NCBI RefSeq assembly: GCF_040760005.1
Contig: NZ_CP099760.1
Coordinates: 248,001-312,000 of the forward strand
Length of the DNA stretch: 64,000 nt
Direction: 5' to 3'
Source of the DNA: Pseudomonas sp. stari2
Lineage (GTDB): Bacteria; Pseudomonadota; Gammaproteobacteria; Pseudomonadales; Pseudomonadaceae
The position numbers and the translations under genes are program-made. The notes beneath the pieces were generated by a model. It saw nothing but the letters and a program-made list of their open reading frames with translations. It was not told the DNA's origin and did not search any database. Of the stretch, positions 1 to 9,099 are shown in pieces. The number at the start of each line of letters is the position of its first letter. Position 1 is the stretch's first letter.

Positions 1-258
1 AAGGAAAGCGCTCGCCAGTTGCTGCGCGAAAAACGGCGTTTTCGCGCACAGGAACGTCGTCTGGCCCACGCCCATGTCAGCCGTTTGCAACGCAAGATCG
101 TGCAAAGTATCGAGACCAGTTCGCTGCACCTGGAGTTGATTGCTGACATGAAACGTTTGAACTCGCTGTTCTGCAGCAGCGCCTACGTGGTGCTGGAAAC
201 CGCCGATACCGGAGCGCTCGAGACCGAAGATATGGCGGACATCACGCATTCGCCTTGA
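1..258 (+). CDS. Na/Pi cotransporter family protein, C-terminal end (partial)
   Basis: Only the last 85 codons are in the window; the reading frame is open from base 1 to a TGA. The visible part is a charged, helical tail (KESARQLLREKR onward, with a SRLQRKIVQSIETSSLHLEL stretch) that resembles the PhoU-like cytoplasmic domain ending Na+/phosphate symporters of the NptA/YjbB type. No membrane segment is left in this fragment, so the assignment rests on the tail and on remembered neighbourhood with an M16 peptidase gene. It is followed by 55 bases and then the peptidase gene in the same direction. Confidence 0.55.
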   Translation, partial: KESARQLLREKRRFRAQERRLAHAHVSRLQRKIVQSIETSSLHLELIADMKRLNSLFCSSAYVVLETADTGALETEDMADITHSP

Positions 259-313
259 ACGTCTGGGGCTGTGGTCAGTCAGTAACTCAAGGTTCAGCCT
301 CACGGCCGTACTG

Positions 314-1741
314 ATGACACGGATCTCCAATTCAGCTGTATGGAAGCTCGTTATGCGTTGCCTGTTGTTCGCTTGTCTGCTACTCGGTTCCCTGCCCGCC
401 TTCGCTCTGGATCGTTTCCAGGTCGAAGGTTATGCGCTGCCCAACGGCCTGCAATTGCTGCTCAAGCCCGGCACAGAACGCGGGCACGTGGCGATCAGGC
501 TGGTGGTGGGCGTCGGTCTCGACGACTTCGACTGCAATGAGAAAGAGCTGCCGCACCTGCTCGAACACCTGTTGTTCAGCGGCATCGACGCCACCGGCGA
601 AGGTGGCCTCGAAGAACGTATGCAGGCTTTGGGCGGCGACTGGAACGCCTTCACCAGCAACGCCGACACCACGTTCGTCATCGAAGCCCCGGCGAAAAAC
701 CAGCGCAAGGTGCTCGACCTGCTGCTGGACCTGCTGACCCAGACCCGTTTCGACGACAACGCGATCAACGCCGCCAAACGGGTGGTCGAGCGCGAGGATG
801 GCGGCCATTACACCCGTCTGCGACGCTTTCTCGACCGTCAAGACCTGGGCCACAGCGCGAGCAATCAACTGGCGGTCGAGCTGGGCCTGAAATGCCCGCA
901 ACGTGCCGAAGTCGAGGGCCTGACCCGCGAACAGCTGGATAAGGTGCGCAAGGCCTGGTACGCACCGAACAACATGACCCTGATCGTCGTCGGCGACCTC
1001 GACAAGTTGCTGCCGGCCTATCTGGAGCGGGCGTGGGGCGCGTTGGAAGCGGTCGACCCGAGCGAACACCGGCCGTTGCCGGACATCCGTGCCAGCGCCG
1101 CCCACGAACGCACCATCACTCGCGGTTTCATCGGCAACAGCGCCAAGCTGCACTGGCTGGTGCCGGAGCCGGTGCTGGACGATCAGTACGACGAGACTTT
1201 CGACCTGCTCAAGGAATATCTGGAGTGGGCGCTTTACCGCGAGTTGCGCTTGAACCATGGCCTGTCCTACGGGCCCTGGGCCGAGCGCGAGGTGTTCGGT
1301 GGCGTTGGCTTCATGAGTCTCAACGCCGATCTGGATCGTGGCGATATCACCGAAGCCGAACAGGTGCTGGAAGACCTCAAGGCGGACCTGCTGAAAAATG
1401 GTCTTGATGCTGATACGTTCAATCGCATCAAACAGGCAGCCATCGCCCATCAGGCCTGGGCCGTGCAAGGCAACAGCGGCATGGCCGACTATTACTGGAG
1501 CGCGTTGGGCGACTACGAGGATGGTCGTTTTGCCAACCCGGCTCTGGAGCTGCAAGGCGTGACGCTGGAAGCCGCGAACAAGGCCATGCGCGAACTGCTG
1601 ATGCAACCGGGATACCTGCGGATCGAGCAGCCCTTGCTCAGTGATGACGAGGTGTTGTGGCTGGTGGCGGGCGGGCTGGGTGTTCTGCTGCTGATCCTGC
1701 TGGGCTGGCGGCTGCATCGTGGTCCCACGGCCAAGTCTTGA
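314..1741 (+). CDS. M16 family zinc peptidase with C-terminal membrane anchor
   Basis: The inverted zinc motif HLLEH is at residues 81-85, and a second metal-ligand glutamate is in VVERE (E159), 74 residues after the second histidine, as expected for pitrilysin/insulinase-type peptidases. The N terminus is a signal peptide ending near LPAFA and the C terminus is one hydrophobic helix followed by basic residues, so the enzyme probably sits in the periplasm, held in the inner membrane. An internal ATG at 353 has GGAAG six bases before it and would give a cleaner signal peptide (MRCLLFACLLLGSLPAFA); it may be the true start. Substrate unknown. At 475 residues it is a single M16 unit (N and C half-domains). 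Confidence 0.85.
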   Translation: MTRISNSAVWKLVMRCLLFACLLLGSLPAFALDRFQVEGYALPNGLQLLLKPGTERGHVAIRLVVGVGLDDFDCNEKELPHLLEHLLFSGIDATGEGGLEERMQALGGDWNAFTSNADTTFVIEAPAKNQRKVLDLLLDLLTQTRFDDNAINAAKRVVEREDGGHYTRLRRFLDRQDLGHSASNQLAVELGLKCPQRAEVEGLTREQLDKVRKAWYAPNNMTLIVVGDLDKLLPAYLERAWGALEAVDPSEHRPLPDIRASAAHERTITRGFIGNSAKLHWLVPEPVLDDQYDETFDLLKEYLEWALYRELRLNHGLSYGPWAEREVFGGVGFMSLNADLDRGDITEAEQVLEDLKADLLKNGLDADTFNRIKQAAIAHQAWAVQGNSGMADYYWSALGDYEDGRFANPALELQGVTLEAANKAMRELLMQPGYLRIEQPLLSDDEVLWLVAGGLGVLLLILLGWRLHRGPTAKS

Positions 1742-1836
1742 TCCCGTGGGTTTTTACTGATCGACAGCCTCGCCACAGCCCCCGGCGGGCGGTACTCTGT
1801 CGAGGTTTTTTTCTTCGACTGTCGTGAACCGCCCAA

Positions 1837-2865
1837 ATGCCCAAATTGACCCTCCTGATCCAGCGCATCCTCGAACTGATGAAGCGCTACCCCGGGGTCA
1901 TTGCGCTTGGTGGTTTCATCTCCGGAGTCGGCAGTTTCATCCTGGTCGACCGGCAACAGGGGCTGGCGAGCTGGATCACCACGATCATGCTGCTGAGCTG
2001 GATCTGGCTGATGCTGGAAAACAGCCTGACCGAGCTGTTCACCCGAGTCTTTAAACGGGAAATCCCCCAGCCGCTGCTGCGTTATGCGACGCAGATGATC
2101 CATCAGGAAAGCCTGTTTTTCGTCCTGCCTTTCTTCTTTATCACCACCACCTGGAACAGCGGCCAACTGGTGTTCACCGGGTTGCTGTGCATCGCCGCGC
2201 TGATCTCGATTGTCGACCCGCTCTACTACAAATGGCTGGCGCCCCGGCGCTGGGCGTTCCTTGCGTTGCATACCCTGACATTGTTCGCCGCCCTGCTCAC
2301 CGCGTTGCCGGTGATCATGCACCTGACCACGTCGCAGAGTTTCAAATGGGCGCTGGGGACTGCCGTGGTGCTGTCGTTCCCGAGCCTGGCGTCGATCTTC
2401 CCGATCCGCACCGTGCGCAACGCGCTGGCGATCCTCAGCATCACCATCGGTATCGGCGGCGTCGGCTGGGTCCTGCGTTCGTGGGTGCCGCCGGCGACGC
2501 TGTGGATGACTGACGTTGCGATCAGCACCCAGTTGCAGGATCGCACTCCCGGCGCCAGCCTCGAGCAAGTCAGCGCCGAGCAGATCCGCAATGGCGGGCT
2601 CTACGCCTACACCGCGATCAACGCGCCGCGCGGGCTTGATGAGCGGATCTATCACGTGTGGCAGTTCAACGGCAAAGAGGTCGACCGCATTGCCCTCGAT
2701 ATCCATGGCGGGCGCAAGGAAGGCTACCGGGCGTGGACCCACAAGCAGGTTTTCCCCGGCAACCCGGTCGGTGACTGGCAGGTGCGAGTGCTGACCGAAG
2801 ACGACCAGGTGATCGGCGTGCTGCGCTTCGAAGTCACGGACAGCACACCGACCAAAGAAAAGTAA
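1837..2865 (+). CDS. DUF5924/DUF2914 family membrane protein
   Basis: 342 residues. The first two thirds contain about seven hydrophobic segments (for example ALGGFISGVGSFIL and WITTIMLLSWIWLML). The last 120 residues are soluble and include YHVWQFNGKEVDRIALDIHG, typical of the DUF2914 domain found at the C terminus of such membrane proteins. No catalytic motif was seen and the function is unknown. It stands alone, about 95 bases after the M16 gene and 55 bases before the Mla-like operon, all in one direction. The ATG start gives a short basic N terminus followed by the first helix. Confidence 0.7.
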   Translation: MPKLTLLIQRILELMKRYPGVIALGGFISGVGSFILVDRQQGLASWITTIMLLSWIWLMLENSLTELFTRVFKREIPQPLLRYATQMIHQESLFFVLPFFFITTTWNSGQLVFTGLLCIAALISIVDPLYYKWLAPRRWAFLALHTLTLFAALLTALPVIMHLTTSQSFKWALGTAVVLSFPSLASIFPIRTVRNALAILSITIGIGGVGWVLRSWVPPATLWMTDVAISTQLQDRTPGASLEQVSAEQIRNGGLYAYTAINAPRGLDERIYHVWQFNGKEVDRIALDIHGGRKEGYRAWTHKQVFPGNPVGDWQVRVLTEDDQVIGVLRFEVTDSTPTKEK

Positions 2866-2920
2866 TCCGGTTCGTGCTATTACGTAGGTTCGCGAATTCA
2901 GCCGAACAAGCACGGAGCTT

Positions 2921-4069
2921 ATGACCAGCAGCTCGATGACCGGTAATGCCCGACTGGACACCACGATCAGCCCTGCCCGCCTGCGGGTCACCGGGGACTG
3001 GACGCTTGCCCATTACGCCGAACTCAAGCACCTGAGCGAAACGCTCCGCGGTCAGTACGACGCCAGCACCACCATCGATCTCAACGGCCTCGGCGCCCTC
3101 GATACCGCCGGCGCCTCGCTGCTGGTGGAACTGCTCGGCTCCGAGCGTCTGGGCAAATCCGCCGAACATCCCGACTGCACGATTTCCACGGCCGACCGCG
3201 CGTTGCTGCAAACCGTGTATCGCTCGCTGACCGATTTCTGCGTTCCGATCAAGGAACCGGAAATCAGCGTCAGCGTGCAACTGCTGACCCGCATCGGCCG
3301 GGCCGTCGACACGGTCTGGCAAGACACCCTGCAATTGCTCGGCTTCGTCGGCCTGATCCTCGAAACCATCGCCCGCAGTCTGTTCCGGCCCAAGCGCTGG
3401 CGGATCACGCCGATGATCGCGCACATTGAACAGACTGGCCTCGACGCCGCGCCCATCGTGGCGTTGCTGACCTTTCTGGTGGGCGCGGTGGTGGCGTTTC
3501 TCGGGGCGACGGTGCTGGCCAGTTTCGGCGCCAGCGTGTTTACCGTGGATCTGGTGGGCTTCGCCTTTCTTCGGGAGTTCGGCGTATTGCTCACGGCAAT
3601 CCTGATGGCCGGCCGAACCGCCAGTGCCTTTACCGCACAGATCGGCTCGATGAAGGCCAACGAGGAAATCGACGCCATCCGCACCCTCGGCCTCGACCCC
3701 ATGGAGCTGCTGGTAGTGCCGCGCGTGTTGGCGTTGCTGGTGGCGCTGCCGATGCTGACCTTTCTGGCGATGATCTGCGGGATCATCGGTGGCGCCGTGG
3801 TCTGCGCGGTGTCGCTGGATATTTCGCCGGCGATGTTCCTGTCGCTGCTGCAAAGCGACATAGGGATTCAACATTTCCTGGTTGGCCTGGTCAAAGCTCC
3901 GATCTTTGCGTTCCTGATTGCCGCCATCGGCTGTCTGGAAGGCTTCAAGGTCAGTGGCAGCGCCGAATCGGTCGGCGCCCACACCACCTCGAGCGTGGTG
4001 CAATCGATCTTCGTGGTGATCGTGCTCGATGCGGTCGCCGCGCTGTTTTTCATGGAGATGGGCTGGTGA
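2921..4069 (+). CDS. MlaE-type ABC permease with N-terminal STAS domain
   Basis: Permease of an Mla-like phospholipid transporter of the inner membrane. Residues about 10-110 form a STAS domain (ARLRVTGDWTLAHYAEL and the IDLNGLGALDTAGASLL core). The rest is the MlaE fold with several hydrophobic helices and the conserved segment QIGSMKANEEIDAIRTLG. In E. coli the STAS partner is the separate protein MlaB; here it is fused to the permease. The stop codon overlaps the GTG of the ATPase gene by four bases (GTGA), so the two are translationally coupled. Confidence 0.88.
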   Translation: MTSSSMTGNARLDTTISPARLRVTGDWTLAHYAELKHLSETLRGQYDASTTIDLNGLGALDTAGASLLVELLGSERLGKSAEHPDCTISTADRALLQTVYRSLTDFCVPIKEPEISVSVQLLTRIGRAVDTVWQDTLQLLGFVGLILETIARSLFRPKRWRITPMIAHIEQTGLDAAPIVALLTFLVGAVVAFLGATVLASFGASVFTVDLVGFAFLREFGVLLTAILMAGRTASAFTAQIGSMKANEEIDAIRTLGLDPMELLVVPRVLALLVALPMLTFLAMICGIIGGAVVCAVSLDISPAMFLSLLQSDIGIQHFLVGLVKAPIFAFLIAAIGCLEGFKVSGSAESVGAHTTSSVVQSIFVVIVLDAVAALFFMEMGW

Positions 4070-4869
4070 GTCGTCTACCCCGCGTGCCGTCCGAGGCGGT
4101 GATCGAAGTCCGTGGCCTGTGCAATCGCTTCGGCAGCCAGAGCGTGCACGAGAACCTCGATCTGGACTTGTACAAAGGCGAGATCCTGGCCGTGGTCGGT
4201 GGTTCCGGCAGCGGCAAGTCGGTGTTGCTGCGCAGCATCGTCGGCTTGCGCCGGCCCAGCGAAGGCAACGTGAAAGTGTTCGGTCAGAACCTGCCGAGCC
4301 TGTCCGAGCATGAGCGCTCGTTGGTCGAACGGCGTTTTGGCGTGCTGTTCCAGAAAGGCGCGCTGTTTTCGTCGCTGACCGTCACCGAGAACGTCGCTCT
4401 GCCCCTGATCGAACATGCCGGCCTGAGCCGTGACGACGCCGAGCATCTGGCGGCGGTGAAGCTGGCGCTGGCCGGGCTGCCGCTGTCGGCGGCAGACAAA
4501 TACCCGGCGTCGCTGTCCGGCGGCATGATCAAGCGGGCGGCGCTGGCCCGGGCGCTGGCACTGGACCCGGATATCCTGTTTCTCGACGAACCCACTGCCG
4601 GTCTCGATCCGATTGGTGCGGCGCAGTTCGACCAATTGATCCTGACCCTGCGCGATGCGCTGGGCCTGAGTGTGTTTCTGGTGACCCACGACCTCGACAC
4701 GCTCTACACCATCACCGACCGGGTGGCAGTGCTGGCGCAGAAGAAAGTGCTGGTGGCCGGGCCCATCGACGTGGTCTCGGAAACCGACGACGCGTGGATT
4801 CACGAATATTTCCACGGCCCTCGCGGCCGCTCGGCGCTGGACGCCGCCAAACTGCTCAACGAGGTCTGA
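4066..4869 (+). CDS. MlaF-like ABC transporter ATP-binding protein
   Basis: ATPase of the Mla-like transporter. It has Walker A GGSGSGKS, a signature LSGGMIKRAALARAL of the MlaF type, and Walker B ILFLDEPTAGLD followed by the switch histidine in VTHDLD. GTG start overlapping the permease stop. Only one base lies between its TGA and the ATG of the MCE protein gene. It probably powers lipid movement between the outer leaflet systems and the inner membrane. It belongs to a second, PqiABC/Mla-hybrid style operon, since the substrate-binding proteins MlaC and MlaB are not encoded next to it. Confidence 0.9.
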   Translation: MSRLPRVPSEAVIEVRGLCNRFGSQSVHENLDLDLYKGEILAVVGGSGSGKSVLLRSIVGLRRPSEGNVKVFGQNLPSLSEHERSLVERRFGVLFQKGALFSSLTVTENVALPLIEHAGLSRDDAEHLAAVKLALAGLPLSAADKYPASLSGGMIKRAALARALALDPDILFLDEPTAGLDPIGAAQFDQLILTLRDALGLSVFLVTHDLDTLYTITDRVAVLAQKKVLVAGPIDVVSETDDAWIHEYFHGPRGRSALDAAKLLNEV

Positions 4870-4870
4870 C

Positions 4871-5809
4871 ATGGAAACCCGAGCCCATCATGTGTTGATC
4901 GGCCTGTTCACGGTGATTGTGGTGGCCGGCGCCCTGCTCTTCGGCCTTTGGCTGGCGAAATCCAGCGTCGACACCGAGTTCAAGGATTACGAAATCGTCT
5001 TCAACGAGGCGGTCAGCGGCCTGTCCCGGGGCAGCCCGGTGCAGTACAGCGGGATCAAGGTCGGCGACGTGGTCAGCCTGCGGCTCGATCCGCAGGACCC
5101 ACGCCGGGTGCTGGCGCGGATTCGCCTCGGCGGCGACACGCCGGTCAAGGAGGACACCCTGGCCAAACTGGCCCTGGCCGGGATCACCGGCACTTCGATC
5201 ATCCAGCTCAGCGGCGGCACGCCGGAAAGTCCGAAACTGCGCGGCCATGACGGCAATTTGCCGACCATCGTCGCCTCGCCCTCGCCTATCTCGCGGCTGC
5301 TCAATGACAGCAACGACCTGATGAGCGGGGTCAGTACGCTGCTGAGCAATGCCAATCAGATGTTCTCCTCCGACAACATCGAGCGCGTGAGCAAAACCCT
5401 CGAGCACCTGGAGCAGACCACCGGTTCGATCAATGATCAGCGCGGTGACCTGCGCCAGGCCATGCAACAACTGGCGACCGTCGGCAAACAGGCCGGCAGC
5501 ATGCTCGAGCAGACATCGCTGCTGATGCGCAATGCCAACGGCCTGCTCAACGATCAGGGCAAACAGGCGCTGGGCAGCGCCGAACAAGCGATGAAGTCGC
5601 TGGAACAGAGCAGCGCCACCATCAACGGCTTGCTCAGCAAGAACCAGAATTCCCTCGACAGCGGCATGCAGGGCCTCAACGGCCTTGCGCCGGCAGTGCG
5701 CGAACTGCGTGAAACCCTGACCTCGCTGCGGGCCATTTCCCAACGTCTGGAGGCCAACCCCAGTGGTTACCTGCTGGGCAGTGACAAGAACAAGGAGTTC
5801 ACGCCATGA
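4871..5809 (+). CDS. MlaD/MCE domain protein
   Basis: 312 residues. An N-terminal helix (HHVLIGLFTVIVVAGALLFGLWL) anchors it in the inner membrane. It is followed by one MCE domain (residues about 40-120) with the typical VSGLSRGSPVQYSGIKVGDV sequence. Residues about 140-300 are a long polar helical region with repeated small-residue and Gln/Asn content (LLSNANQMF, LLMRNANGLL), probably coiled coil. The family forms hexameric lipid-binding rings. Its ATG lies directly after the ATPase stop, and its TGA overlaps the next ATG (ATGA). Confidence 0.88.
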   Translation: METRAHHVLIGLFTVIVVAGALLFGLWLAKSSVDTEFKDYEIVFNEAVSGLSRGSPVQYSGIKVGDVVSLRLDPQDPRRVLARIRLGGDTPVKEDTLAKLALAGITGTSIIQLSGGTPESPKLRGHDGNLPTIVASPSPISRLLNDSNDLMSGVSTLLSNANQMFSSDNIERVSKTLEHLEQTTGSINDQRGDLRQAMQQLATVGKQAGSMLEQTSLLMRNANGLLNDQGKQALGSAEQAMKSLEQSSATINGLLSKNQNSLDSGMQGLNGLAPAVRELRETLTSLRAISQRLEANPSGYLLGSDKNKEFTP

Positions 5810-6432
5810 AGCTGATTCGCCTCGCCCTCCTCGCCGGCTTCACGCTGATCGGCGCCTGCTCGATCCTGCCCAAGTCCGAGCCGCTGGACGTCTACCGCTT
5901 GCCGGCCGCACAGGCGCCCGCCTCGGCCAGCTCGGCGGCGACTCAGCACTGGTCGCTGCGCCTGAACAAATTGCAGGCCAGCGAGACGCTGAACCGACCG
6001 GGCATCGCGGTGATTCCCCAAGGTGACGTGATCAGCAGCTATAAGGCTTCGCGTTGGAGTGATCCGGCACCCGTGCTGGTGCGTAATCGGCTGCTCGATG
6101 GTTTCCAGCGTGACGGCCGGGTGTCGCTGTTGAGTACCGATGACAGCAATTTTGCTGCGGATCTTGAGCTGGGCGGCAGCTTGCAGGCGTTTCAGACCGA
6201 GTACCAGGGCAATCAGGCCAGCGTAGTCGTGCGGGTGGATGCGTTGCTGGTACGCGGCTATGACCAGAAGATTCTCGCCAGCCGCCGCTTTGAAGAGCGC
6301 CAGCCGCTAAGCGATCTGCAGGTGCCGGCGGTGGTGGCCGGATTCGGTCAGGCCAGTGATCGCCTCACCGCGAAGGTCGTGGCATGGGCGGTGGAGCAAG
6401 GGCAGAAAGTTGCCCCACCTGCCCGGCCTTGA
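5806..6432 (+). CDS. ABC-type transport auxiliary lipoprotein (PqiC/DUF330-like)
   Basis: 208 residues with a lipoprotein signal and lipobox LIGAC, so cleavage would leave Cys near residue 19. The residue after Cys is Ser, predicting outer-membrane sorting. The soluble part has the DUF330/PqiC-type order: LDVYRLPAA, then LNKLQASETLNRPGIAV, then YKASRWSDPAPVLVRNRLL. Last gene of the four-gene operon, overlapping the MCE gene by four bases. It probably receives the MCE tunnel on the outer-membrane side, as PqiC does. It converges on the SpmAB-like gene, with only three bases between the stop codons. Confidence 0.85.
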   Translation: MKLIRLALLAGFTLIGACSILPKSEPLDVYRLPAAQAPASASSAATQHWSLRLNKLQASETLNRPGIAVIPQGDVISSYKASRWSDPAPVLVRNRLLDGFQRDGRVSLLSTDDSNFAADLELGGSLQAFQTEYQGNQASVVVRVDALLVRGYDQKILASRRFEERQPLSDLQVPAVVAGFGQASDRLTAKVVAWAVEQGQKVAPPARP

Positions 6433-6435
6433 GCC

Positions 6436-7665
6436 TTAACCGAAGAACCAATAGCAGACGCCGATAGCGCCGAGCACACCTGCCAGCTCGGCCAGCAATG
6501 CGCAACCGACGGCATGCCGGGCGCGCTGGATGCCCACCGCGCCGAAGTACACCGCCAGCACGTAGAACGTGGTCTCTGTGCTGCCCTGGATCGTCGCCGC
6601 CACCAGCGCCGGGAAGCTGTCGACGCCGGAGGTTTTCATGGTTTCGATGAGCATTGCCCGGGCGGCGCTGCCGGAGAACGGTTTGACCATCGCGGTCGGC
6701 AGCGCATCGACGAAGCGCGTGTCCCACCCTGCCCACTGCACCAGATGACGAATGCCGTCGAGGCCAAAATCCAATGCGCCTGACGCGCGCAATACGCCGA
6801 TCGCACAAAGCATCGCCACCAGATACGGCAGCAGGTTCTTGGCGACGTCAAAACCTTCCTTCGCTCCTTCGACGAATGCCTCGTAGACCTTCACCTTGCG
6901 CAATGCGCCGATCACCAGGAACAGCATGATCAGGCCGAACAGCGTCAGGTTGCCGAGGATCGACGACAGCCCCGCCAGCGCAGTGGCGGACATCGTCGCG
7001 AGCAACGCCATGAAGCCGCCGAGAATCAGCGCGCCGGGGATCAGGTAAGCCAGCACCACCGGGTCCCAGACCCGCAGGCGCTGCATGAACGCCACCGACA
7101 GGAAGCCGACGATGGTCGAGCAACTGGTGGCCAGCAGGATTGGCAGGAACACCAGCGTCGGGTCCGGCGCGCCTTGCTGGGCGCGGTACATGAAGATCGT
7201 CACCGGCAACAGGGTCAGGGACGACGCGTTGAGCACCAGAAACAGGATCTGCGCGTTGCTGGCGATCGTCGAGCTGGGGTTGAGTTCCTGCAGCGCCTTC
7301 ATTGCCTTCAGGCCGATCGGCGTGGCGGCGTTGTCCAGGCCCAGGCCGTTGGCGGCGAAGTTCAGGGTAATCAGGCCCAGCGCCGGATGCCCGGCCGGCA
7401 CCTCCGGCATCAGCCGCAGGAACAGCGGCCCGAGTACCTTGGCCAGCCATTCGACAATCCCGGCTTTCTCGGCAATGCGCAGGAATCCCAGCCACAGGGT
7501 CAGGGTGCCGAACAACAGCACCATGACTTCGACCGACAGCTTGGCCATGGCAAAAATACTTTCCACCATCGCCGCGAAGATTCCGGCGTTACCGCCGACC
7601 AGCCACTGCACCAGTGCCGACACGGCTGCCACGATGAAGAAGCCAAGCCACAGGCCATTAAGCAT
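6436..7665 (-). CDS. SpmA-SpmB fusion, nucleoside-recognition (Gate) domain membrane protein
   Basis: 409 residues, very hydrophobic. Two related Gate-domain halves are seen: the N-terminal half has LITLNFAANGLGLDNAATPIG as in SpmA, and the C-terminal half has KPFSGSAARAMLIET and AATIQGSTETTFYVLAVYFG as in SpmB. In Bacillus these are separate spore-maturation proteins. Here one gene carries both, in an organism that does not sporulate, so the old name does not describe its role. An inner-membrane transport or core-assembly function is likely but unproven. Monocistronic, downstream of gltP and separated from it by a terminator hairpin. Confidence 0.82.
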   Translation of the reverse strand: MLNGLWLGFFIVAAVSALVQWLVGGNAGIFAAMVESIFAMAKLSVEVMVLLFGTLTLWLGFLRIAEKAGIVEWLAKVLGPLFLRLMPEVPAGHPALGLITLNFAANGLGLDNAATPIGLKAMKALQELNPSSTIASNAQILFLVLNASSLTLLPVTIFMYRAQQGAPDPTLVFLPILLATSCSTIVGFLSVAFMQRLRVWDPVVLAYLIPGALILGGFMALLATMSATALAGLSSILGNLTLFGLIMLFLVIGALRKVKVYEAFVEGAKEGFDVAKNLLPYLVAMLCAIGVLRASGALDFGLDGIRHLVQWAGWDTRFVDALPTAMVKPFSGSAARAMLIETMKTSGVDSFPALVAATIQGSTETTFYVLAVYFGAVGIQRARHAVGCALLAELAGVLGAIGVCYWFFG

Positions 7666-7716
7666 CAGTCAAATCCCCCGGAAGATGCGGCGAATGATAG
7701 CGGGGTCGCCAGAAAC

Positions 7717-7746
7717 GACAAACCCCGGATTTCTCCGGGGTTTGTC
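7717..7746 (-). terminator. Terminator hairpin after gltP
   Basis: An inverted repeat of GACAAACCCCGGA with its complement, separated by four to five bases, lies 20 bases after the gltP stop and before the SpmAB-like gene. On the minus strand the stem is followed by a T-containing stretch (GTTTC), so it probably ends gltP transcription. Confidence 0.7.
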
Positions 7747-7767
7747 AGGGTGCCTTGCGGGCGGGGA

Positions 7768-9099
7768 TCAGTTTTTCGAAACGTCACCGGCCGGCAGTTT
7801 TTCCTTGCTGCGCCAGTGCGGCAGCGAGTTCCAGTAGCGCTGGCCTTTCGCGTCGTCGTACATGCCTTCCCAACGTGCGATGACCAGTACGGCGAGGGCG
7901 TTGCCGATGACGTTCAGGGCGGTACGCGCCATGTCCATCACACGGTCGACACCGGCGATGAAGGCCAAGCCTTCCAGCGGAATACCCACGCTGCCCAGAG
8001 TGGCCAGCAGTACCACGAAGGACACGCCCGGCACACCGGCGATACCTTTGGAGGTAACCATCAGGGTCAGGACCAGCAGCAGTTGCTGGCTGATCGACAG
8101 GTCGATGCCGTACAGCTGAGCAATAAAGATGGCTGCGATGGACTGATACAGGGTCGAACCGTCTAGGTTGAACGAGTAACCGGTCGGCACCACGAAGCTG
8201 CAGATGGCTTTCGGTGCGCCGTAGGCTTCCATCTTCTCGATCACGCGTGGCAGCACGGTTTCCGAGGAAGCGGTGGAGTAAGCCAGCACCAGCTCATCCT
8301 TGAAGATGCGCATCAGCTTGATCACCGAGAAACCGAACATCTTGGCGATCAGGCCCAGAATCACGAAGGCGAAGAAGGCGATGGCGACGTAAACCAGAAT
8401 CACCAGTTTGGCCAGCGGCAGCAGCGAAGCGAAACCGAAGTTGGCCACGGTCACCGCGATCAGGGCGAACACACCAATTGGCGCGTAGTTCATGATCATG
8501 TGGGTGACTTTGAACATGCTTTCCGAGACGCCCTGGAACATCTTCACCAGCGGCTCGCGCAGGTCCGACTGCAGGCTCGACAGACCAAGACCGAACAGCA
8601 CGGAGAAGAAGATGATCGGCAGCATCTCGCCGCGAGCCATGGCCGCGAAGATGTTCGACGGAATCAGGTTGAGGATGGTCTCGATGAACGCGTGTTCATG
8701 CTGTACTTCGGCGGCGGTTGCCTGATACTTGGAGATGTCCACGGTGCCCAGGGTGCTCATGTCGATACCGGCACCCGGATGGAACAGGTTGGCCAGCAGC
8801 AGGCCGACGACAATGGCGATGGTGGTGACGATTTCGAAGTAGATGATGGTTTTCAGGCCGATACGCCCGAGCTTCTTGGCGTCGCCCACGCCGGCGATGC
8901 CGACGATAAGGGAAGAAATGACGATCGGGATCACGATCATCTTGATCAGACGGATAAAGATATCGCCTGCCGGTTGCAGGACGTTGCTGATCCACCAGGC
9001 CTTTTCGGCACTGAAATGGTTGAGCAACGCACCGATTGCAATCCCCAATACCAGACCGATGAGGATCTGCCAGGCGAGGCTAAGCTTTGCCTTCTTCAT
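7768..9099 (-). CDS. gltP: Glutamate/aspartate:proton symporter GltP
   Basis: Dicarboxylate/amino acid:cation symporter (DAACS family) in the inner membrane. Visible family motifs are IRLIKMIVIPIVISSLIVGI, the serine-rich reentrant loop AYSTASSETVLPRVIEKM, FVVPTGYSFNLDGS, and the last-helix segment AGVDRVMDMARTALNVIGN with the substrate-binding Asp/Asn positions. The ATG at 9099 is chosen (MKKAKLSLAWQ), 443 residues. An upstream in-frame TTG at 9129 adds ten residues without membrane character and is less likely. A long gap of about 700 bases lies upstream and contains a terminator-like hairpin. Confidence 0.92.
   Translation of the reverse strand: MKKAKLSLAWQILIGLVLGIAIGALLNHFSAEKAWWISNVLQPAGDIFIRLIKMIVIPIVISSLIVGIAGVGDAKKLGRIGLKTIIYFEIVTTIAIVVGLLLANLFHPGAGIDMSTLGTVDISKYQATAAEVQHEHAFIETILNLIPSNIFAAMARGEMLPIIFFSVLFGLGLSSLQSDLREPLVKMFQGVSESMFKVTHMIMNYAPIGVFALIAVTVANFGFASLLPLAKLVILVYVAIAFFAFVILGLIAKMFGFSVIKLMRIFKDELVLAYSTASSETVLPRVIEKMEAYGAPKAICSFVVPTGYSFNLDGSTLYQSIAAIFIAQLYGIDLSISQQLLLVLTLMVTSKGIAGVPGVSFVVLLATLGSVGIPLEGLAFIAGVDRVMDMARTALNVIGNALAVLVIARWEGMYDDAKGQRYWNSLPHWRSKEKLPAGDVSKN

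Noticed and set aside
380..1717. Long open frame antisense to the M16 peptidase (and similar ones antisense to polA, ctaD, katE, coxB)
   Set aside because: High-GC third positions leave antisense frames open; the predicted proteins are low in complexity and rich in Gln/His/Arg, with no family motif and no ribosome site.
1513..2991. 492-residue minus-strand frame over the DUF5924 gene
   Set aside because: Shadow of the plus-strand gene; the composition is Gln/Asp/Arg-rich without domains.
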